Positions 11,279 to 24,037 of a stretch of 64,000 nt of DNA are shown one piece after another. Location of the stretch: positions 5,500,001 to 5,564,000 of the forward strand of contig CM048843.1 of assembly GCA_026545765.1 (NCBI GenBank), in the 5' to 3' direction. How positions within the stretch are numbered: position 1 is the stretch's first letter; each line of letters begins with the position of its first letter. The position numbers were made by a program, and so were the translations under genes. The notes beneath the pieces are model-generated. The model saw nothing but the letters and a program-made list of their open reading frames with translations, was not told the DNA's origin and ran no database searches. This stretch comes from Plantago major (taxonomy: Eukaryota; Streptophyta; Magnoliopsida; Lamiales; Plantaginaceae).

Positions 11279-12994
11279 TTTTGTTCACGAGAACCTCAAT
11301 GTGAATTGAGAAATGGATGAAAGAGAAGCCCTAAATTCTCTGGATGGTGAGAAGATAGAATTTAGGGGTTTGGTTTTGGGGGGTAAAATGGCAGGCGTGT
11401 GGAAATTTGGTTTGGTGTTTGGGAAGAAGAGGTCGTAGTTGAGTTTTGGTAGGGAAATAAGTATATTATTAATAATAAAATATTGTTATTTGTGTAATGG
11501 GTGTGTCGTGAGAATGGCTTGTGGAGATTGGTTGGATTTCTCTGGATTTTCATTGGTTGATTCAGGCGCGTTCTATCCACACTCACTAGTACCATTATCC
11601 TCAACTAATCTCTCTAATTACACTTTGATTCCGTCCATACCAGAAAGCCAAAAACTACCACTCTCATTTTCTTGTGGCATGCTTGTGGAGTACATTAGAT
11701 ATTTTCACTAGTGTCGTTGTGAAAAATGCACTCAATTTACCGCATAGGAGATGAGTCATCGAATTTGGTGAATATATGTCACCTACTAGAATAGCTCATC
11801 CCATTCATTGTCGTCGGACCTGAGTATGTCATAAGGTCGAAGACTTGGGAATTTCTTGAAATGCAGTAATCAAAATTATTGAACCTTGAATTGATTTGAG
11901 GATATGGATTTCATTTTTTTTTTAATATTCGATATCAATTATTAGAGTAAATTTATACGGCGGATCTTGTATTTTTGTAGTGATCACTTCAATCTTCCAG
12001 TCTACTTGATGTTGCCTGTGGTATTGCACAACCCAGTTTTTACGTGAAAATGCACAATATCCTCGAGATGGAACAAAAAAAGCTTATACGATTTTATCCA
12101 TTAATAGAGTATTACTTTATTGGTTAAAAATTACTGAGTAAAAGTACTTGGTAAGGATTAATAAGGTCAATGAAGGGAATCATTCTATTCGAACAATTGT
12201 ACTCAATCTGGTTGTCTTAATCCAATGAGATGCTTCGACTTGTATTACAATTATCCACAGTCAGATGCAGACGAATTCTTGATTGCTTAGCAGCTCAACA
12301 TAGTTGAACTTAAAGATGAATAATCAACTTAGACTAATTAATTAGCACCCGAACATGAATAGCACATGCCTACTTTCCATATGAAACAGTTTGAAACCAC
12401 ATTTTCAACCGAATGACTCTTCAAAAATAAATTGTAACGAGATTGTAATATACTTGGTTCGTGAAATTTGTCAGAATGTACATATTCTAACGTATATAGA
12501 ACATGACTATATAAGGTTCAGGACATTCTTAAGAATGACCCGACACAAATGATACATCTTCGCGAAGATGTGGAGAATGCGATGTCCATATAATTTATTA
12601 ATTTTGTAATAGTGGGCGTTTTCCATTTCTAGACTTCGGATAAAAATAAAATGAAGATATATGCGCGCAGTTTTAACTTCATTTCTTGACGTAGAAAATT
12701 GAGGTGAACACATTCCCATCTTGCTTGACTACAAATTAAACTAGTGTCTCAAAGTAGTACAGGGAGCTAGTTGTACATGCAAACAACAATAATGATGAAA
12801 ATGAAAATTGTGAAGTACTGAATAAAAAGATAAGATGATGGAATAGCTTCAAGACTAGTGATGGAGATTGCTTGTATGAGATTTCATGGCTCTGCGTCTC
12901 TACCACTACTTTCAAATCACTCGTGGAAAGTACTTGTTCTCTCAACGAGTTTCACGTATGGACAACTTCACAAATCTGATTTTATATTAATTTG
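11279..12994. other. HEMA upstream region and intergenic DNA
   Basis: The bases just above 11278 are the HEMA leader and promoter, on the minus strand; no convincing TATA box was found. The rest is AT-rich with only short chance frames. The final five bases (atttg, 12990-12994) are the left target duplication of the copia element. Confidence 0.5.
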
Positions 12995-13434
12995 TGTTAA
13001 TCAAATCAACCCAATTCAATCCAATAAACTCCAAACCAATCAACAAACAAACGTAAGAAAATAAACACAAGATAACCAAGATTTATATTAACCAAGAACC
13101 AAAACGCAGTTTACAATGAATCGACCAAACCTCCCGAGTTTCAAGCTACACGCTCCTCTGTTCTCTCTTCCTCACTGTGTTTCTCTCAGAAATCTCTATA
13201 TGAGTTCTCTCTATGTTCTCATATCATTCTATTGAACTAACTAGTTATGGAACCACCTATTAATACAAAGTAAATAGTATCAATTCACTTCTAACTAGGA
13301 ATCAAATAACTAGTAGTTTCATTTTCCAAGTTGGTTTTCAGTTGCCAATGGAATTCCTAATTCTGTTTCCAAAAGGATTCCTCAACATCCAACTCCTAAC
13401 ACCTTCAGTATTAGATGTTTAAGCTAAACTCACA
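12995..13434 (-). repeat. 3' LTR of the copia element
   Basis: The partner of 17229-17668, it lies at the 3' end of the minus-strand element. The 440 bases show only scattered substitutions against the other LTR, pointing to a fairly recent insertion. Confidence 0.9.
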
Positions 13435-13536
13435 ATTCTCCACCTAGCTTCAACATCTGAAAATCCTCAAGTATTCCTTAGGTTAGAATACACCCCTTCC
13501 ATCCACCACACTGATCAAACTAAGAATCTGACGAAT

Positions 13537-16500
13537 TTATGCGAGAGCAGGCATAGTAAAACCATCTGCTGGATTCTCCTCAGACTTGATCTTCTGAATC
13601 TTTATGCCTCCCTTATCCACTGAGCCTGCAATATACTTCAACAATCCCTTCACTGCTTCCCAATGAACTCTTCCTGGATTGTCCATGTATCTGCTCACAG
13701 ATTTCATAGCATGAGTTAAATCAGGTCTGCAACACACCATTGAATACATAATTGACCCTATAGCATTAGCATACGGTGTGTTCTCCATACATCTCTTCTC
13801 TTTATCAGTATTAGGACAAGACTTCTTAGATAACTTGAACTGAGACCAGGAGGTGTTCTGACATGCTTGGATTTGTGCATGTTAAATCTCCTTAACACCT
13901 TCTCCAAGTAAGCACTTTGATTCATAATGATCTTTCCATCACCTCCATGAATAATATCAATGCCCAGTATCCTCTTAGCTATTCCCAAGTCTTTCATCTC
14001 AAATTCTGACTTCAAGAGATTCTTCACATGAGTGATTCCTTTCATATGCTTGCTTGCTATAAGCATGTCATCCACATAAATAAGCAAATATATCATGTCT
14101 TCGACATTCTCACCATAGAAGTAAACACAGGTGTCGTAGTCACCACTTTGAACTTGTGACTCAACATAAACTTGTCAAATCTTCTATACCATTGCCTTGG
14201 ACTCTGTTTAAGGCCATACAGTGATCTCAACAATAAACAAGCCTTGTGCTCCTTGTCATCTACCTCAATACCCTCAGGTATCCTCATGTAAATCTCTTCA
14301 TCCAGCTTCCCATGCAAGAATGCAGTAGTAACATCCATCTGATGTAAGTGTAGCTTAAATTGAGCTACCATAGCAATCAAAATCCTTATTGAGCTATGCT
14401 TCACCACTGGAGAAAAAATCTCATTGTAGTAAATACCCCCTCTTTGTGTGAAACCTCTAGCAACTAGTCTGGCTTTGTATTTCACCTTTTGCTCACCATC
14501 AGCTCCAAGTTTCTTCTTAAAGATCCACTTACAACTGATAAGCTTCTTCCCTTTAGGTATAGCTACAATATCCCATGTATGATTCTTTTCAAGTGACAAG
14601 AGTTCTTCTTTGTATGCACCAACTATTCTTCTCTGAGCAACTTATAGCTCTTTGATAGTTCTCAGGCTCATAACAATCAATATCCTCGACAATATTCAGT
14701 GCAAAATACACCATATCTGGATCTGCAGTAGAGGTTCTAACTCTTGGTTCTCTATCTCTGATGAGTTGATAATCCACAACATCATTTGGATTATTGAGCT
14801 CTATCCCTGTCCTTCTTCTAATCACATGCCTCTCCACCTGATTATTCGATTCAGGCTCCACCTGATCATGTATGTCAGTATTTCCTTGAGATTCAGCATG
14901 CGGTGTTGTCAAAACACCATGGTCTGCGAAAACTGGTGTTATCACCACACCAGTGTCTGTCTGCTCCATATTCAGTGTTCCTGACACACCATCTTTGACA
15001 GGCTCCACCTGACTTAGTGTTCTCTCAACACTGTCAGTATTCCTCAATAATGGCATCACATCTTCATGGAAAGTCACATCTCTGCTGATGATGCATCTAT
15101 TTACCCCTGGTTCTAAGCACCAGAGTTTATATCCCTTAACTCCCTTTGGATAACCAAGAAACAAGCACTTTACTGCTCTAGCCTCTAACTTATCTTGCTT
15201 GACATGAGCATAAGCTAAGCATCCAAATACTTTTAGATATGAGTAGTCTGAATGAGTTCCTTTCCAAACCTCTTCAGGTGTCTTGAAACCAATAGCTGAT
15301 GATGGACATAGGTTAATAAGATGTGCTGCCGTAGTCACAGCCTCTCCCCAAAAGCTTTTTGACAAACCTGATCCAAGAAGCATGCACCTCACTCTTTCTA
15401 GGATTGTTCTATTCATCCTTTCAACTACTCCATTCTGTTGTGGATTTCCAGGAACTGATTTGTGTCTCAAGATGCCCTTCCCAACACAGAAGGTATTGAA
15501 TTCATTAGACAAGAATTCCAGCCCATTATCAGTTCTGATCACCTTGAGCTTCTTGTTCGTTTGATTCTCCATCTCCACAAGCCATTCCTTGAATTTCATG
15601 AAAGTCTCATCCTTGGACTTCAATACAAACACCCACACTTTCCTTGACAGATCATCAATGATGGACAGAAAATATCTACCTCCATTCCTAGTGGTGGTTC
15701 TCATGGGGTCCCCATAAATCTGCATGCACATACTCAAGTATGTCCTGTGTGGTGTGTTTTCCAACACCATAACTGTTCTTCTTGGACTTCCCTAACACAC
15801 AGAGCTCACAAAGTTCCATCTTATGTATCTTGTCTCCACCTAAGAGTTCCTTCTTAGATAAATCCATAAGACCTTTCTCTCCAACATGTGCTAGTCTTCT
15901 ATGCCATAGAACGGTGTTGTCAGAAACTGTACACTGGAAGCTTCACCAGTTATAGTTTTTCCTTGTAGATAATACAATTCTCTCCTTTTTAGAGCCTGCA
16001 TAACCACCTTATCACCCTTCTTAACCTGAAGGACACCATTATCACCTGAATACTTGTATCCCTTACTATCCATAGTTCCTAAAGATATCAAGTTCCTCTT
16101 CAAGTGTGGAACATACCTCACATTAAGCAAATCCCTTATCACTCCATCAAACATCTCAATTCTCACTGTTCCCATACCCTTTATTATGCATGGTCTATCA
16201 TCACCAAGAACAACTGATCCACAGTTTCTATGATCAAAAGTTGAAAACCATTCTCTAATAGGTGTCATATGAAACGAACAGCCTGAATCCATAACCCATT
16301 CAGTTGATTGACTAGTTTGAGTGACTGAAAGTACCTCAGTAACAAGAGCTTCCGCAGTATGATAAGCCTCTGATTTGTTTGTAATGTCTGTGCCATAATT
16401 AGTATTCGGTGTTGTCGCCAAACCCTTGCCTTTCTGCGCCTTTAGACTCATACAATCCTTCTTCAAGTGTCCTTGCTTCTTGCAATAATAAAACTTCCTT

Positions 16501-17190
16501 GTTTCAAGGCCATCCTTGGTATACTGAGCTTTCCTTTGATCTGGATATTGCTTCTTCTTTGGTGGAAACTTGTGATGTTGTTTCACCATAAGGCTTTCAC
16601 CAGTACTGAGTGTTGGTGGAACACCATCCTGGTCCAGCTCCCTTGATCTTAATACAGATTCAATAGCCTCCATTGTCAATGCTTACATCCTCCATACACC
16701 AAAGCATCCTTGAATGGAACAAGAGACCTAGGGAGTGAATTCAACAAGATAATTGCCTTGTCTTGGCTCCTCATCCCTGTTCTTCTCACGGTTTCAGTTG
16801 TCATGGTGTGCAACCATCTTCTTGAACAAATCCAAGTGACTCATGATTGATTTTCCTTGACCATCTTGAATGCAAGCGACCTCTGTTTTGCATAGATTTT
16901 ATTGCATCGACTTGTCATTATACAATTCTTCTAGCTTCGCCATATCTCCTTTGAGATGAAACATCACCGATTTCAATAAGAGCATTATCTCCCGAGCTAA
17001 TATCAAAGAACTGTAAGCCTTGAACTTGATTGCCTTTTATCGAGATCGGACAAAGTTGTATCGAACTTCTCGATCGGTCGTCGACAACACCTAACGCTAA
17101 TCTGAGCCATCATCCTTCTCTTCCACAGACCAAAGTCTGTCTTTCCTTCCAACGATTTGAGGTCGAACTTTGGAGATGCCATTGATGAAT
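13537..17190 (-). pseudogene. Copia gag-pol, frameshifted, RNase H mostly deleted
   Basis: Domains in order on the minus strand follow. Gag starts near 17172 (MASPKFDLKSLEGKTDFGLW). A zinc knuckle lies near 16480 (YYCKKQGHLKKDC, the first Cys replaced). Protease has WVMDSGCSFHMTP near 16300. Integrase has HADLYGD-like, RTDNGLEF and PQQNGVVERMNRT motifs at 15770-15150. Reverse transcriptase has FLHGKLDEEIYM, YGLKQSPRQWY and YVDDMLIAS at 14600-14040. After the phrase LLKYIAGSVDKG the frame jumps straight to a short tail, so nearly all of RNase H, including its catalytic acids, is missing. Frame breaks occur near 14595, 14095, 13780 and between 15770 and 15890, and gag is interrupted between 16680 and 17000. 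The product would not be functional alone. Confidence 0.85.
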
Positions 17191-17228
17191 AGATACCAGT
17201 CGATTCTCTTCTCACAGACGGCGCCAAT

Positions 17229-17668
17229 TGTTAATCAAATCAACCCAATTCAATCTAATAAACTCCAAACCAACCAACAAACAAACGTAAGAAAATAAAC
17301 ACAAGATAACCAAGATTTCTATTAACCAAGAACCAAAATGCAGTTTACAAGGAATCGACCAAACTTCCCGAGTTTCAAGCTACACGCTCCTCTGTTCTCT
17401 CTTCCTCACTGTGTTTCTCTTTGAAATCTCTATGTGAGTTCTCTCTATGTTCTCATATCATTCTATTGAACTAACTAGTTATGGAACCACCTATTTATAC
17501 AAAGTAAATAGTATCAATTCACTTCTAACTAGGAATCAAATAACTAGTAGTTTCATTTTCCAAGTTGGTTTCCAGTTGCCAATGGAATTCCTAATTCTGT
17601 TTCCAAAAGGATTCCTCAACATCCAACTTCTAACACCTTCAGTATTAGATGTTTAAGCTAAACTCACA
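17229..17668 (-). repeat. 5' LTR of the copia element
   Basis: The partner of 12995-13434. Its inner edge at 17229 abuts the primer-binding-like tggcgcc and its outer edge abuts the atttg target duplication. Confidence 0.9.
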
Positions 17669-17673
17669 ATTTG

Positions 17674-18235
17674 GATATTGGCTTTCAAGATTTTTTTTTT
17701 TAATTCATAAAAATGATATTGAGATAGGTATTTTAGTAGTTACAAGCTAGGTCACATAATTCGCGTAGAACAAGCCACGCTTTGCGTTCCGATCGCGCTC
17801 TGACGAATGCATAGCGCAGAGCGCGCTCTAAGGTGACTTAAGATTAGCTAAATCGTGCATTAGAGAAAACTAATTCGCAATGATTTGTTTTGGATAAAAT
17901 CCATTGCTGTTGAGGTAAGCTTGCAACTTTGTCTTTCTTCGCGAAAGACTCGATAGAGACCAAAACGACAAGATCGACCGACATAATTCTACGCTAATTC
18001 ACTGTCAATCGTCCAGGTAATTCCATCGACCGATCTCTCTATATTTTTAGTATCTCCTCGTTGTGAGATATTTTATCCCATCGATGATTGATCAGACCAA
18101 AAGAAGAAGAAGAAAGAAACATCAAATTTTATCCATCTGAACTTAATTCATGAACTAGAAATTATTAGTTCTTGATGAGGAATCCATTGAAGAATTGAGG
18201 AGAGGATGGGATGGCTGAGAATTTGATGGGGGCAT
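17674..18235. other. Intergenic, nothing recognised
   Basis: The stretch holds runs such as gcgcagagcgcgctc and a T-rich tract near 17690, but no gene, repeat pair or RNA could be supported. Confidence 0.5.
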
Positions 18236-19236
18236 GTTTAGTTTTTACTAAACGCAGGACAATTTTTAATATATTGTAAAACGTCCTTTAAGTAATATAG
18301 ATATAAAAGTTAGTCCCGTATTTATTTTATATTTTGCTAAACCCCACAATACCTTACATTTTCAAAAGTATATAACCGTAAACACACTACAATACCATAC
18401 GAGAACAAAAAATCTTGTTGTACAAGTATTGTCCGGACTATGGCAATGATGGCAAATCTGAAGAGGTATGAATTGTTTTAATTTGATATTTATAGTTGTT
18501 CATAATTATTTTATTGCGTTTGTATATTTAAATTAGCTAAGATTTCACCAAAATTTCGCAAAAAAAAGCCAAAAAACAACTAAAACATGTATGGTGGCCG
18601 TACGGCTGACCAAAACGATGTTGTAATCAGCCTTGAGGCTGTCCACAACAACATTCTGGCAGCCAGCGCCTGGCAGCCTCAAGGCTGACCACAACATCGT
18701 TCTCGTAGCCCTGAGGGCTACCAGAATGCCTTTGGCCCTTTTTTTTTTTTGTTTTTTTTTAAAAAGTAATTAGTTCTATTGTTTTATTGTGTATGATTTG
18801 ATTAAATTTATTTTTATTTGTTTCTAACATTGCTCTTATATTTTAATTTGTCAATGTAATCCATTTATTGATTTGGATAGATATCCAACGGATTCAGACG
18901 AAGAACATCCCGTCAATGATGAAGAACCACAATATTTTATACCTTCACCGGAATATGATGGTGATGAAGGTATTTTTGGGGCGGATTGTGATGTGTCAAG
19001 GAGGACGAGAATGAGTATGAAGATCATAACCATTTGTTCTTTAATTTTGTTTGTTTGAAGATTCAAAGAGGAAGATGTATGTAAGGGAGTTGAAATGCAT
19101 AATTTGAAGTGATTTTTGGTAAAATCGTATTATTTTGAAGTTAATGGCTTTTTATAAATTAATATAATTTTGGATTGATTTGCAAAATGTTAAAAAAATA
19201 TCCCACGTTTAGTAATAATCATCATGCGTTTAACAT
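18236..19236. mobile_element. Possible ~1-kb DNA element with imperfect inverted ends
   Basis: The left end (gtttagtttttactaaacg) and the reverse complement of the right end (gttaaacgcat, then attactaaacg) share a gapped match. A fragment like the right end recurs at 4832-4876. No target duplication could be fixed and no transposase is present. A short acidic reading frame at 18873-19058 (YPTDSDEEHPVNDEEP) is not recognised. The call is tentative. Confidence 0.3.
18615..18700. repeat. Strong inverted repeat (hairpin), 27-bp arms
   Basis: The left arm 18615-18641 (acgatgttgt...gccttgaggctg) pairs with the right arm 18674-18700 with two mismatches; the loop is 32 bases. A second, overlapping inverted match joins acattctgg (about 18651) with ccagaatg (about 18720), so alternative folds are possible. 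Confidence 0.8.
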
Positions 19237-19466
19237 TCCTGAATTGACGTTGCATAGACAACTGGGTACTAGAGAGAGATGGAGATGAGGAGGAGCGGGG
19301 AGCTGGTGGTATTCGCTCCTAGTAATACTTGTTAGGTTTAAATTGGGTCATGTATGGGCCAAGTATAATATCAGCTTTATTGGGCTATATCGATCCAGTA
19401 CTCCCAATCATCCATCCATAATATTATGTAAAGCACAAGGGCTAAAGCTCATTATATCCATCCAGT

Positions 19467-19655
19467 CCTACGTGGAATTGTCAGTAATTAGTTATATTTT
19501 AGTCAGTACATATTTCACTGTTATTTTTTGTATGTTGACTGTATATATTGTTTTTATTAAATCTCATATATATAACTTTATCTACAAAATTTCGAAAAAT
19601 ATTTTGAACATATATTTGAATTCGCCGTGGCAAGATGAATCCATAGACACCAATC
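19467..19655 (+). repeat. Dispersed ~190-bp repeat, copy 1
   Basis: It starts cctacgtggaatt and includes aatattttgaacatatattt and the phrase caagatgaatcc. Two further copies lie at 19769-19955 and 21343-21503. An AT-rich tail shared with copy 2 follows (about 19680-19750). Confidence 0.75.
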
Positions 19656-19768
19656 TTAAATGCTATTATTAATTAAATAATTTTTTATTCATTAAAATAA
19701 AAATTTATTAAATATAAGATAAAATTAAATAATAAAATTTTAAAAATAGAGCATTTATTAGATTCAAT

Positions 19769-19955
19769 CCTACGTGGAATTTTGTTGAATTAGTTGCATT
19801 TTTAACGAGTATATCTTTCAATGTTTATTTTGTATGTTCGCTGCATATATAGTTTTTACTAAATCACATACAAATTTATCTACAAAACTCCGAAAAATAT
19901 TTTGAACATATATTTGAATTCACCATGACAAGACGAATCTATAGACACCAATTTA
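19769..19955 (+). repeat. Dispersed ~190-bp repeat, copy 2
   Basis: It aligns along its length with copy 1. Its AT-rich tail is split by the solo LTR at 20003-20959 and resumes after 20960. Confidence 0.75.
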
Positions 19956-20002
19956 GATTATTATTTATTAAATAAATTATTTTATTCACTAAATTAAAAT
20001 AT

Positions 20003-20959
20003 TGTATTGGCTAAAATTCGCTCTTGTCAACTAGACTGACAAACCGGCCCATCAAGGCTACGGCCCAATCCGTAGTCCACTAATGAGTTCGTCTTGACTT
20101 CATACGTGAGTTGGACTCTAAAGGCCAGTTAGCGACACCCAGCTGAGTCATCCATCCAACCAATCAGTCCACATGCTACCTTGCTACCTGACTCACTCGA
20201 CCTTGCCAACCTTCCAGCTAGTTGACAAGCTAGCTAGCTCACCTAGCTCGCCCGACCTTGCCAGCCATCGAAGTGGTTGACAAGCTAGCCAACTCACCTT
20301 GCATGACCGACTATGTCGATCGACGCCGACTAACTAACCAACTCGCATTGTTTGGTATCGATCGATCGGTGAGCAACCGACTTGAGACCACTCTCCCAAC
20401 TACATGAGACACGGTCCAACCCGCTCAGTGAGGTCCAACGGCCTCGCCCAAGATTCGCGGACAGACTCCAATGATGGGTGAACTATATAGAGAAGAAGTG
20501 GGAAGACGTAGAGGATCATTGCATTCTGACTGCAACAAACCCTAGCAATCTTTCTCACGCCGTCATCTCTCCTAAGCTCTCTGATCAACGCTCTCAACCA
20601 TCCACCATCATCCACCATCGTCTGTCATCATCCACCATCACCCATCACTGTCCGACGACTATCAGCTAGCTCCCTCTAACAAGGTCAGCTAGCCTCTCGC
20701 GCGGTGCTCATCCGTACTCTGCCTAACCGACTCAACCAACAGGATAAGTCGACACTTGTCATCATCTCCCCCTCTCTATCTCTTTCATTTGATTACTCCG
20801 TCTATCAGTCTCTAACTTGAGCGTCGGAGTCCCTTCGGTCGGCACCATACCGGTGTCACCTTGGAACCCCACGTCTCTGTTTGCTATTGTTGCCTTGCAG
20901 GTTGTCGGTGCCTCCTAATTTCTAAACCTAATTTAATTGTAGATTTCTGAGCGTCTACA
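20003..20959 (+). mobile_element. 957-bp solo LTR inserted in the dispersed repeat tail
   Basis: It begins tgtattggc and ends gcgtctaca, with aatat on both sides (19998-20002 and 20960-20964). Removing it restores the AT-rich tail seen after copy 1, which confirms the boundaries. A TATA-like ctatatagag occurs at about 20483. No coding region is present, so this is a solo LTR; the family is unknown and the strand is assumed. Confidence 0.8.
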
Positions 20960-21044
20960 AATATAAATTTATTAAATAAGATAAAATGAAATAATAGAAT
21001 TTTAAAAATGCATTTGTTCAAAATTTTGAGTGGCAACATATAGT

Positions 21045-21240
21045 AATTGAAAGGGATTGTTCTTTGGTGATTAAATATCTTAAATCGATAAATTTTAGCT
21101 TTGCACCTTTGATTTGCTTTTCAAAGAAATTTAGGTATTTGATGGAGAATTTTATTCCATTAGGTTTTGACAGGTTAAACGTGAGGCTAATGTTTTAGCA
21201 CATAGAGGTGTTCTTATGATAATGTTGGTTTGGTAGATTT
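21045..21240 (+). pseudogene. Badly decayed RNase H-like fragment
   Basis: Short pieces in shifting frames read IERDCSLVIKYL and later QVKREANVLAHRG, which resemble the E-D-x-x-x-VI start and the KREAN-LAH end of plant RNase H-like (RVT_3) domains. Several stops and frameshifts intervene. It is probably an old LINE remnant. Confidence 0.35.
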
Positions 21241-21342
21241 GTATTATCCACCACAGGGGTTGTTTCAATTAATTTATTTTATCTACCCATTTCTATTTAT
21301 TATTAAACGTAAACTATATCGTCGCATCGCCACGAAAATTTT

Positions 21343-21503
21343 ATGGAATTAGATGCATTTTCAGCCAGTATATCTTTCACTATTTATTTTTTGTATATTG
21401 GCTGCATTATATAGTTTTTATTAAATCTCATATAAATTTATATACAAAACTCCGAAAATATTTTGAACATATATTTATATTTGTCGTGCCAAGACGAATT
21501 CGT
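21343..21503 (+). repeat. Dispersed repeat, copy 3
   Basis: It matches copies 1 and 2, including aatattttgaacatatattt and caagacgaat, with more substitutions. Confidence 0.65.
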
Positions 21504-24037
21504 CTAAAGCTTTTCGACTTTATGACTCACATGTTTTCATAAAGACTGTTTTCAGTTCCAAGACGTGTTGTTTTCAGTTCCAGAAGATAGAAGAGATACA
21601 TATGAGCTAATTGGTGGTGTGTTGATCTCTACATGTCTATCAACAACATTTTACATGTGAAGACTTTCAATTTTTTTTCTTTATGTATAAGATTCGATCG
21701 GTAGGATGAGGTATAAGGTTTCTCTTCTCTACGGTTTATGGCTGGAAGGACTGGTTCTGTCCAACCCGAATCCAACCCCGTTCGGAATAATGATGTTCAG
21801 ATCCGGTCTGACATATACTCGAACCCGTTCTATACCCTTGTTACAAGACCCGATCGCAATATTTTATGATCAAGTTAGTAAAAACTACATTTTTTCCGGC
21901 GGGGTGGGGGGAGTCTGCGTATACTCTCTAGGCGGGGAAACTCTCTTTGATCTTCTCTCTAGACCCATAACGGGCCTGGGGATCTGAAACTCTCTTCAAT
22001 ATTCTCTCTACTTTCTTCATCCATAACGAAGTGGCGCATACCACAATGGGTTGTTAGGAACTAGTGGGTTGGAAAAAATAACTGTAACATGTGAAATTAT
22101 GTTTGTATAATATTCTTTATTTGTGTGTGGTGGAGTGACCACCGCAGGGGTTGTTGGAAACAACCATATCGATTGTGGTGTATACTTTAATTTGTTATTT
22201 TATTTTGGTTCCGTTTGAGGAATAATTTTTTTAGAAAAAAAAAGTACATGTTACTAATTAACAGGTCGGGTACGTTAGGACCATATTTGTGCATTTTCTA
22301 TAGTTAACATAAATAAACACTCAATGATTATGAAGAAGGACTATCGGCCGACCACAATCAACGTTGTTCACATAAATTTGACTACCTTATTTTCTCGATT
22401 AATTTATTTTATCATCCCCTTTCTATTTATTATCAAAAGTAAACTATACCATAGCATCGTCACCGGTTAGTACTAGTAGTTATGAGTAATTTCATAAGTA
22501 GTCAATTAAATTACAACTATATAATTTAGTTTGGAGATATCAACATTATATTCGAGCATAGAGAATTATTCTATCTTCAACATATTTATATGTATAAATG
22601 GAATATAATTATAAATTAATTTATATTTATTTTTAATAAAAACTCTTTAATACGCACTCGCTTTCATTTATTTTTGAAAATATCGAATTGTCGCTTTCGC
22701 TCTCGATCTCGCTCCCGCTCCTACTTTCGAATTATGTGATCTAGGTTACAAGTGTCCGATGAGTTGAAAGGGAACAGTTTGACAAATTAACCAAATTTCC
22801 AAAAAGAAAATAAACAATTGAAGCCTCAGCCTATATATGCTGGTTTCAAATGTTTAAGCCATAATTTGTTTCTTTTAATATGATGTAACCCACAACTCAT
22901 ACAATTTGGATGTGCATTAATTAAATCGTCTATGATATGACGATGTAACAAAATATAAACTATTCAAATGATATAATTTTACTGAAATAATATGAGTACG
23001 TAACATACTACAAACTATGTGTGAGGTTGACAAGTGCACCACACTACGGTGGTCCTGTGTAAAATTACAATTGGTTAAAAGGGTTTTGGGATTCTATATT
23101 GAAATTTTAGATAACTAAGAGTGATTTGTCCATAACTTTGCAACTTAACCCGATGGGATTCCATACAAGTCGGAAATGAAGTTTCTTGAACGTAACCTAC
23201 TAAAGTAGTAAAATGCACTTGAACATGAATTACTAAAATTCATTAAATAGTGAATGGGTAATTAAATATCAAAATGTGCTGGTTGATGTATTGATTATGT
23301 AATGTCAAGAGTTGGAATATGAGAATTCCAACATGGTTAAAATTAAGGGGGAAAAACTAGTTAATAGTTCAAACTTTGGAAATGAGTTTGGCCCCAAGGG
23401 TCTTGGAAAGGGGAAGGAGCTAGATGAAATCTATCGTTGGACCCGAACGTGCCCATCTGGATCCGTCAGGAGCGGAGCCTCGGGATGCGAGTCGCAATCC
23501 CAACAAGCTCAAATGGAGGCCAGAAATGTGTATGTTCAGAGTGGGCTTGAATGACTTGGTGGGTGTAACTGGTCAACATTCAATTAAAAATGTATCTTTG
23601 TTTGAAAAACAACACTTGTGAGACATGTTTGTGAATTGTCACATTACTTGAGGCTTAACTCTTCAAAATATAAAAAAGCCCACATATTCTGATTTTCTAC
23701 TCACTCAGATCCAAATTATCCTTCTTTATTTCCTTTTTCTTTTATAAGCTTGTCTTTTCATGTTATAGTAGTCGACTCGAATATGTGATTGCAAGTTCCA
23801 ACTTAAAAAATCACCTAAATGTTGCTATATTGGGAGACATTTTGCTAATTACACAACTGTAAGCACCTAAGTGGACAATTTTTTTATCTTAATGAACCAA
23901 CTCTAACCTCAACATTCTTTACTATGTTCAGTTTATCGCTGCAATCTCCAATTCTCACATCCTATACACTACCCCCCATTTATAATAGCCAACATTTTAA
24001 GGAGTTGTGTCCCAAACCCAGTTCCTATAAATAGTAA
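21504..24037. other. Gene-poor intergenic DNA
   Basis: A ~65-bp match joins 22398-22464 with 21268-21332 (attaatttattttatc...aaactata), so another dispersed repeat is present. The frames at 21706-21987 and 23312-23621 look like chance openings with no family resemblance. No RNA gene is seen. Confidence 0.5.

Larger units (their letters stand above)
12995..17668 (-). mobile_element. Ty1/copia retrotransposon, 4.67 kb, both LTRs and target duplication present
   Basis: LTRs 12995-13434 and 17229-17668 are about 440 bases each, start tgttaatc and end actcaca as read on the plus strand, and differ at about a dozen positions. The duplication atttg flanks both ends (12990-12994 and 17669-17673). 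Just inside the right LTR, read leftwards, is attggcgccgtctg, a primer-binding-like sequence of the tggcgcc type rather than the initiator-Met type. The internal region encodes gag-pol on the minus strand. At 4.7 kb with an RNase H deletion it is probably non-autonomous. Confidence 0.92.

Noticed and set aside
18873..19058. Short acidic open frame, possible gene
   Set aside because: About 60 codons, no family recognised, no splice partners or conserved context; likely chance or transposon debris.
21706..21987. 93-codon open frame on the plus strand
   Set aside because: Composition looks like random translation of CT/GG-rich DNA; no homologous pattern or gene structure.
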